NCBI RefSeq assembly: GCF_000382065.1
Contig: NZ_KB907498.1
Span: forward strand, 440,714-504,713
Source of the DNA: Stenotrophomonas hibiscicola ATCC 19867
GTDB taxonomy: Bacteria > Pseudomonadota > Gammaproteobacteria > Xanthomonadales > Xanthomonadaceae
Direction: 5' to 3'
Length of the DNA: 64,000 bases
This document shows positions 59,073 to 64,000 of the stretch, in pieces (the stretch's first letter is position 1; the number at the start of each line of letters is the position of its first letter). Position numbers and translations under genes: made by a program. The notes below the pieces were generated by a model, which was not told the origin of the DNA, made no database searches, and saw nothing but the letters and a program-made list of their open reading frames with translations.

Positions 59073-59176
59073 GTAGAGTCGACCGCTGGTCGACTATCGC
59101 GCGCAGCGCGGGATTTTTCGCACGCGGGGCGAAGAGCAGTCGACTGACAGTCGACTCTACCGACAGTCGACTCTAC
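59073..59176. repeat. SMAG composite with conserved core plus extra half unit (copy 3)
   Basis: GTAGAGTCGACCGCTGG, the core ATCGCGCGCAGCGCGGG, and the inverted GTAGAGTCGACTGTCAG unit end at 59160. A duplicated half unit (CGACAGTCGACTCTAC) continues to 59176. This last unit encodes the C-terminus and stop of the MFS gene on the other strand. Confidence 0.9.
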
Positions 59177-60371
59177 CGGTTCGCGCGCCAGCCGATGCGT
59201 TGAACGCCACCACCCGCCATGCTGCCCACCACAGCAGCGCCAGCAGCGCGATGCCGGCGCCCAACAGGCACACTGCTGGCCAGCCATGCCGGGCCTGCAC
59301 CCAAGGCCCCGCAGCCGCACCCGCCCCACTGCCAACTGCATAGAACAACATGTACAACGCCACCAGGCGCCCATGCTGTTCTGTCGGTGCACGCAGCAAC
59401 AATGCCTGGTTCGAGACATGGAGTGCCTGGCCGCCGAGGTCGAGCACGACCACACCCAGCAAAAGCAAGGACAGCGAACGCGGCAGGCCCAGCAGCGGCC
59501 ACCACGCGACCAGCATCAACAACAGCGCGCCGAGGCTGACCCGATGCGCGAAACCACGGTCCATCCAGTGCCCGACCCGCGACGCCATCAATGCACCTGC
59601 CACCCCGGCCAGGCCGAGCGCGCCGATGGCTGCGGTCGACCAGTGCAGCGGCGGTGCCGACAGCGGCAAGGGTGCCGCCGCCCAGAACACATTGAGGCCG
59701 GCAAACAGCAGCAATGCCAGCGGCCCGCGCTCGCGCAGCGTCCGATTCCGGCGCAGCATGCCCAGCATCGAGCCGATCAGGTCGCGCCAGCGCGGCGGCA
59801 CTGCGGGTATCGGCACGGCCGGCAGGCGCCGCCACAGCAGTACGGCCAAGGCCGCCATCAGCGCTGCCGAAAGCAGATAGACCGCTTGCCAGCCGGCAAT
59901 GGCCGCCACCGTGCCGGACAGCACACGCGCCAGCAGCAGCCCGATGAACACCCCACCCTGCACCACCCCCACCACGCGCCCGCGCTGCGCGGCCGGAGCC
60001 ATCGCTGCCGTATAGGCGATCAAGCCCTGGGTGAGCGCGGTGCCCAGCAGTCCGGCCAGCAGCATGGCCGACAGCAGCCAACCGGTCGTGCGTGCCGCTG
60101 CCAGCCACAGCAGGGCCGCCACCAGTGCCGCCAGCTGCAGCCGCAGCAGGCGCCGCCGGTCACCGCGATCGGCCAGCGGCAGCAGGCCGAGCAATGCAAG
60201 CACGCTGCCAGCCTGGGTTGCCGCCAACACTGCGCCCGCCACGGCACGGTCCAGTGCGAAGGCCTGTGCCAGCCGATCCAGCAGCGGTTGCGCGTAATAG
60301 ACGTTGGCCACGCTGGCGCCGGCCGCGACCGCGAGCAGGGTCAGCAATGGGCGGGACATCGATGCGCTCAT
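59157..60371 (-). CDS. MFS transporter, YnfM/sugar-efflux-like group
   Basis: A 404-residue transporter with twelve predicted helices. It starts MSRPLLTLLAVAAGASVANVYYAQPLLDRLAQAF, with the YYAQPLL segment that marks a group of Bcr/YnfM-like exporters. The motif LADRGDRRRLLRLQL (antiporter motif A, GDRRRR-like) follows helix 2. The last eight residues (RTGRVDCR) and the stop codon lie in a SMAG repeat, so the ancestral C-terminus has been replaced by repeat sequence. It is divergent from an HxlR regulator that probably controls it. Confidence 0.9.
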   Translation of the reverse strand: MSASMSRPLLTLLAVAAGASVANVYYAQPLLDRLAQAFALDRAVAGAVLAATQAGSVLALLGLLPLADRGDRRRLLRLQLAALVAALLWLAAARTTGWLLSAMLLAGLLGTALTQGLIAYTAAMAPAAQRGRVVGVVQGGVFIGLLLARVLSGTVAAIAGWQAVYLLSAALMAALAVLLWRRLPAVPIPAVPPRWRDLIGSMLGMLRRNRTLRERGPLALLLFAGLNVFWAAAPLPLSAPPLHWSTAAIGALGLAGVAGALMASRVGHWMDRGFAHRVSLGALLLMLVAWWPLLGLPRSLSLLLLGVVVLDLGGQALHVSNQALLLRAPTEQHGRLVALYMLFYAVGSGAGAAAGPWVQARHGWPAVCLLGAGIALLALLWWAAWRVVAFNASAGARTGRVDCR

Positions 60372-60373
60372 GA

Positions 60374-60433
60374 TGTAGTTGCAATTTGAAACTTGATGCA
60401 GGCTATCGCCATTGGTTTTAAACTGCAACCACA
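60374..60433. promoter_or_regulatory. Twin operator between the MFS and hxlR genes
   Basis: Two 20-base sites in inverted orientation: TGTAGTTGCAATTTGAAACT (60374-60393) and the reverse complement of TGTGGTTGCAGTTTAAAACC (60414-60433). They match at 15 of 20 positions. Each has some internal dyad symmetry (AGTT...AACT). They occupy the short gap between divergent start codons and are probably where the HxlR protein binds. Confidence 0.65.
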
Positions 60434-60448
60434 TTCGGAGGCCCCAGC

Positions 60449-60898
60449 ATGCACGCCAACAGTCCCTGCCCCGTTGCCCGCAGCGCCGACCTGCTCGGTG
60501 ATCGCTGGGCACTGCTGGTGATTCGCGATGCCTTCGACGGCGTCAGCCGCTTCGGCGACTTCCAGCGCAGCCTCGGCGCGGCGCGCAACATCCTCAGCGA
60601 TCGCCTGCGCAGGCTGGTCGAGGCCGGCATCCTGCAACTGCAACCGGCCTCCGATGGCTCGGCCTACCAGGAATACGTGCTCACCCACGCCGGCCAGGAA
60701 CTGTTCCCGCTGCTGGTCGCGCTGCGCCAGTGGGGAGAACGCCATCGCTTCAGCGCCGGTGAAACCCATTCGCAGTTGATCGAATCCAGCACGCGGCGAC
60801 CACTGCCCTACATGCAGCCACACGGGCGCGACGGTCAGCCGCTGCAGGCCGCCGCCACCCGCGTGCGCAAGCTCAAGGACGACCGGCGCGGCGCCTGA
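60449..60898 (+). CDS. HxlR-family transcriptional regulator
   Basis: A 149-residue winged-helix regulator with the HxlR signature. It has CPVARSADLLGDRWALLVIRDAFDGVSRFGDFQRSLGAARNILSDRLRRLVEAGIL, followed by the beta-wing YQEYVLTHAGQELFPLLVALRQWGERH. Cys7 before the helix-turn-helix is conserved in members that sense electrophiles or redox stress, such as YodB. It is divergent from the MFS exporter and likely represses it through the twin site at 60374-60433. A CGGAGG ribosome site precedes ATG 60449. Confidence 0.92.
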   Translation: MHANSPCPVARSADLLGDRWALLVIRDAFDGVSRFGDFQRSLGAARNILSDRLRRLVEAGILQLQPASDGSAYQEYVLTHAGQELFPLLVALRQWGERHRFSAGETHSQLIESSTRRPLPYMQPHGRDGQPLQAAATRVRKLKDDRRGA

Positions 60899-60962
60899 TC
60901 CGCCCACTCGCGCACACCGACGGACGCCCGCGCCGGTTAGCATCGGATCTTTCCGCCGCTGG

Positions 60963-62099
60963 ATGCCGCCGATGTCGCGCTGTCGCCCTTCCCTGCTGAC
61001 CGCCCTGCTGTTGCCGCTGCTGGCCTGCGCCACAGCAACCACGCAGGCCCGCGAGGTTGCCGCGCCCGCCGACCACGTGCAGGCCGATGGCCCCTATGTG
61101 TTCCGCCAGGGCGACCAGCTGCAGGCCAAGTGGATCTGCGACGACAAGGTCGAGTCGCGCACGCTGGCCATCAACACGGCGGGCACCGATATCGCGCCGC
61201 GCTGTGGCTACGAGCACACCGTACATGTGGCCGCGCCGAATGCACCTTCGATTTCCGTGCTGCCGGCTGCACCGCGCATCGTCGCGCTGTCGGACATCCA
61301 TGGCCAGTACGGGCTGCTGGTGCGCCTGCTGCGCGCCCACCACGTGATCGACGCGGAGGATCGCTGGGCGCTGGGCAAGGACACACTGGTCATCGCCGGC
61401 GACGTGTTCGACCGCGGCCCGCAGGTGACCGAGGCGTTCTGGCTGCTCTACGGCCTGCAGCAGCAGGCGGCCGCCGCCGGTGGCGCCGTGCACTTCGTGC
61501 TCGGCAACCACGAAACCATGGTGCTGTACGACGACCTGCGCTACGTCAACCCGAAGTACCTGCGCAGCGCCCAGCTGCTGGGCCGCAGCTACCCGCAGCT
61601 GTATGGTGCCGATTCGGTGATCGGGCAGTGGCTGCGCACCCGTCCGGTGCTGCTGAAGATCGGCGATACCCTGTTCCTGCACGGCGGCATCTCGCCCGAG
61701 GCGGTGCAGCTGGCGCTGGACCCGGCACGCACCAACGCGGCCTATCAGGCCTCGCTGGGCCTGCCCAAGGCCGAAGTGAAGGCCGACCCGGCCACGGCAC
61801 CGCTGTATGACGGCAAGACCAGCCCGATCTGGTACCGCGGCTATTTCGATGGCCGCCTCGACACCGCGGGGGTACAGGCCGTGCTCGACCGCCTGCAGCT
61901 CACCCGCATCGTGGTCGGCCACACTTCGATGCCGCACGTCAGCAGCTTCCATGGCGACCGCGTAATCGCGATCGACAGCAGCATCAAGAACGGCGAGAAC
62001 GGCGAACTGCTGTTCATCGAGGATGGCAAGCTCAGCCGTGGCCTGCTGGATGGTTCGCGGGTGCCACTGGCGCTGGGTGAGCCGGGCCTGCAGGACTGA
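60963..62099 (+). CDS. Secreted metallophosphoesterase (calcineurin-like)
   Basis: A 378-residue exported protein with a signal peptide (CRPSLLTALLLPLLACATATTQA) and a calcineurin-type phosphatase. Metal motifs are IVALSDIHGQYGLLVRLL (DxH), LVIAGDVFDRGPQ (GDxxDRG), FVLGNHETMVL (GNHE) and FLHGGIS. A late RIVVGHTSMPHV follows. The order DxH-GDxxDRG-GNHE is that of the Shewanella-like/PrpE phosphoprotein phosphatase group. It should dephosphorylate a substrate in the periplasm. ATG 60963 or 60972 may be the start. It is a single gene. Confidence 0.9.
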   Translation: MPPMSRCRPSLLTALLLPLLACATATTQAREVAAPADHVQADGPYVFRQGDQLQAKWICDDKVESRTLAINTAGTDIAPRCGYEHTVHVAAPNAPSISVLPAAPRIVALSDIHGQYGLLVRLLRAHHVIDAEDRWALGKDTLVIAGDVFDRGPQVTEAFWLLYGLQQQAAAAGGAVHFVLGNHETMVLYDDLRYVNPKYLRSAQLLGRSYPQLYGADSVIGQWLRTRPVLLKIGDTLFLHGGISPEAVQLALDPARTNAAYQASLGLPKAEVKADPATAPLYDGKTSPIWYRGYFDGRLDTAGVQAVLDRLQLTRIVVGHTSMPHVSSFHGDRVIAIDSSIKNGENGELLFIEDGKLSRGLLDGSRVPLALGEPGLQD

Positions 62100-62231
62100 A
62101 TGGAGGGACAGCGCGACGGCGTCGGGAGGTGCCGGCGCGCTCCACCTTCACCCGGTTTGCGGCTACCCTTCGGCAGCCGAGAGGCCCAACCCGTCCATCC
62201 GGTGGGCCTGACCGTTACAGGAGCCTCGCGC

Positions 62232-62915
62232 ATGCGCGTTCTGATTGCTGAAGACGACCCGGATATCGCCTCCGGCCTGTGCGCCTCGCTGCGCCGGCAG
62301 GGGCACGTGGTCGACCACGTCGACAACGGTGCGCACGCCGATGCTGCACTGGGCTCGACGCAGTACGCGCTGCTGGTGCTGGACCTGGGCCTGCCGCAAC
62401 TGGATGGCCGCGACGTGCTGCAACGCCTGCGCCAGCGCGGCGATGGCCTGGCGGTGCTGGTGGTGACCGCACGTGACGGCCTGGCCGAGCGGGTACGCGT
62501 GCTCGACCTCGGCGCCGATGACTACCTGGTCAAGCCGTTCGCACTGGACGAATTCGAAGCCCGCGTGCGAGCACAGCTGCGCCGGGTCACCAGCAATGGT
62601 AATCCGGACCTGCGCGTCGGCCGCTTGCGCCTGGACTTGGCCGGGCACCGCGTCTGGATCGACGACCAATCACTTGAACTGACCGCACGCGAGTTCGGCC
62701 TGCTGTCGGCGCTGGCCGTTCGCGCCGAGCGCATCGTATCGCGTGCGCAGCTGGTGGAAGCGCTGTGCGACTGGGGCCAGGACCTCACCGACAACGGCCT
62801 GGACATCGCCCTGCACCGCCTGCGCCGCAAGCTGCAGCCGGGCGGCATGGGCATCCGCACCGTGCGCGGGCTGGGCTACATGCTGGAAGACGCGCAGGAC
62901 GACAGCGCCCCGTGA
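62232..62915 (+). CDS. OmpR-family response regulator
   Basis: A 227-residue regulator of the QseB/BasR/TctD-like group. The receiver has VLIAEDDPDIASGL and phosphoacceptor Asp51-region LVLDLGLPQLDGRDV, with K in DYLVKPFALDEF. The winged-helix domain includes LTAREFGLLSALAVRAERIVSRAQLVEALCDWGQDLTDNGLDIALHRLRRKLQ. AGGAGC before ATG 62232 is a good ribosome site; the longer frame upstream is unsupported. Its stop overlaps the GTG start of the sensor kinase gene by 4 bases (GTGA). Confidence 0.92.
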   Translation: MRVLIAEDDPDIASGLCASLRRQGHVVDHVDNGAHADAALGSTQYALLVLDLGLPQLDGRDVLQRLRQRGDGLAVLVVTARDGLAERVRVLDLGADDYLVKPFALDEFEARVRAQLRRVTSNGNPDLRVGRLRLDLAGHRVWIDDQSLELTAREFGLLSALAVRAERIVSRAQLVEALCDWGQDLTDNGLDIALHRLRRKLQPGGMGIRTVRGLGYMLEDAQDDSAP

Positions 62916-64000
62916 TCAGTGGACCGCCCAGCCTGCGCCGGCGCCTGCTTGCCTTCCTGGCGCTGCCGATGCTGGCCCTGCTCACTTTCAATACGATCCT
63001 GGCCTACTACGTTGCGCTGGACTACTCCAACCGCATCCACGACCGCAACCTCATCGACGACACGCACTCCTTCGCGCAGATGCTGAGCGGCATGCCGGTG
63101 ACCAGCGAGCTGTCACCGCAGGCGCGCTTCCTGATCGAGTACGAGCCCGACGGCCATCGCTATTTCAACGTCGACAGCAGCCGCCAGGGGACACTCAGCG
63201 GCAATGCGGATTTCAGTGCCTACGCGCCTTCGCAGGAATGCACCGGCGTGGACCCCACCCTGTACGACGGCATTCTCAACGGCCAGCCGGTGCGCATGGC
63301 CACCGTCTGCACGCGTGCGATGAACGATCCGCAGGACCAGCTGGCGGTGACGGTGGCCGAAAGCATGGCCGAACGACGCCAGCGCGCGCGCGAGATCCTG
63401 ATGATCATCATCCCGCTGATGACCATGCTGGCGCTGGGCACCGCCGCACTGGTCTGGTTCGGGGTGACCCATGGCCTGCGCATCCTGACCCCGCTGAGGA
63501 CCCGCCTGGCACAGCGCCGCGGCGAACTGGCGCCGATCTCCGACGCCGACGTGCCGGAGGAGATCCAGCCGCTGATCAGCACCATCGACGATCTGTTTGC
63601 CCGCCAGGCGGAAATGATCACCCTGCAGAACCGTTTCATCGCCGACGCCGCGCACCAGCTGCGCTCGCCGTTGGCCGGCATGGCCCTGCACGTGGACCAG
63701 GCACTGGCGCATGGCGACCCGGACACGGTGCGCGAGGCACTGCAGCACATCCGCCGGCTCAACCAGCGCACCGCGCGGGTCAGCACCCAGCTGCTGGCGC
63801 TGAGCCGGGCGCAGACCGTGCCCGATACCGTGGAGGCACTGGACCTGTGCGAACGGGTGCCACAGTGGGTCGGCATGCGCGTGCCCGAAGCGATCCGCGA
63901 CGGCATCGACCTGGGCTACCTCGGCAGTCCCCACCCTCTGCGCGTGCTCGGCAACGGTGCCCAGCTGCAGGAGGCACTGGACAACCTGATCGACAATGCG
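62912..64000 (+). CDS. Sensor histidine kinase, TctE-like (3' end outside window)
   Basis: The open frame from GTG 62912 continues beyond the window end. Visible parts are TM1 (LLAFLALPMLALLTFNTILAYYVAL), an extracytoplasmic domain typical of the 2CSK_N/TctE group (DRNLIDDTHSFAQMLSGMPV ... FNVDSSRQGTLSG ... VRMATVCTRAM), and TM2 (ILMIIIPLMTMLALGTAALVWFGV). The H-box FIADAAHQLRSPLAGMALHVDQAL (His near 248) and the beginning of the N-box (QEALDNLIDNA) follow. It pairs with the overlapping response regulator. TctE relatives sense tricarboxylates, but other ligands are possible. Confidence 0.92.
   Translation, partial: MISGPPSLRRRLLAFLALPMLALLTFNTILAYYVALDYSNRIHDRNLIDDTHSFAQMLSGMPVTSELSPQARFLIEYEPDGHRYFNVDSSRQGTLSGNADFSAYAPSQECTGVDPTLYDGILNGQPVRMATVCTRAMNDPQDQLAVTVAESMAERRQRAREILMIIIPLMTMLALGTAALVWFGVTHGLRILTPLRTRLAQRRGELAPISDADVPEEIQPLISTIDDLFARQAEMITLQNRFIADAAHQLRSPLAGMALHVDQALAHGDPDTVREALQHIRRLNQRTARVSTQLLALSRAQTVPDTVEALDLCERVPQWVGMRVPEAIRDGIDLGYLGSPHPLRVLGNGAQLQEALDNLIDNA

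Overview
The window is a chromosomal segment of a high-GC gammaproteobacterium of the Xanthomonadaceae, most likely Stenotrophomonas (S. maltophilia complex). The evidence is a uniformly GC-rich coding style and many intergenic palindromes that begin with GTAG (GTAGATCCACGCC, GTAGTGCCGGCC, GTAGAGTCGAC, GTAGAGCCGAG). This is the pattern of the SMAG/REP family known from S. maltophilia. The gene content fits too: a creBCD locus, an EmrAB-type pump, a FepA-like receptor and many c-di-GMP enzymes. No tRNA, rRNA, CRISPR, prophage or IS transposase was seen.

Layout: 0-9 kb holds the end of a LysR regulator, a small acidic protein, a GFA/DUF4349 pair, a DUF885 lipoprotein with a strong terminator, a relic of an Agp-like phosphatase, an ABC exporter, a serine hydrolase and a VOC/DUF72 pair. 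9-18.5 kb holds a Pr6Pr membrane protein, a DMT transporter and an AAA ATPase set between two SMAG hairpins. It also holds a cyclic-di-GMP block (GAF-GGDEF, 7TM-GGDEF, PAS-GGDEF-EAL) interrupted by rluF. 18.7-24.6 kb holds the DEAD-box helicase with a structured leader, an S4 protein, an FAD hydroxylase, a MAPEG protein and two exported proteins. One of these is a ClpP-fold lipoprotein.

24.7-27.3 kb is a DNA-alkylation repair pair (an Ada-sensor/AlkA fusion plus ogt). It is flanked by two homologous ~256-260 bp composite repeats in inverted orientation, the most striking structure in the window. 27.4-38 kb holds an NPP phosphodiesterase, ribosomal protein bTHX with an extended basic tail, and a MerC-like/ZnuD-like divergent pair with a candidate Zur operator. 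Further on are an isolated low-GC gene, a tetR-emrB-emrA pump operon, zur and gltX.

38-49 kb holds an M28 peptidase, creBCD with a fourth small gene and a cre-tag, rlmJ, a GNAT enzyme and mfd. 49-64 kb holds an HD-GYP phosphodiesterase, an M13 peptidase, gpmA, nfi, a CDF zinc exporter and a FepA-like receptor with a Fur box. After these come a DosC-like globin-coupled cyclase, a divergent MFS/HxlR pair with a large inverted-repeat operator, a metallophosphoesterase and a two-component system cut by the window end.

Functional themes are metal homeostasis (Zur, ZnuD, MerC-like, CDF, FepA), DNA repair (Ada-AlkA, Ogt, Mfd, Nfi), c-di-GMP turnover (four GGDEF proteins and one HD-GYP) and drug or cell-wall stress (CreBCD, EmrAB, ABC, MFS). 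Non-coding space is dominated by palindromes: SMAG hairpins, a second family of GGGG...CCCC palindromes at gene 3' ends, and longer composites built from several modules.
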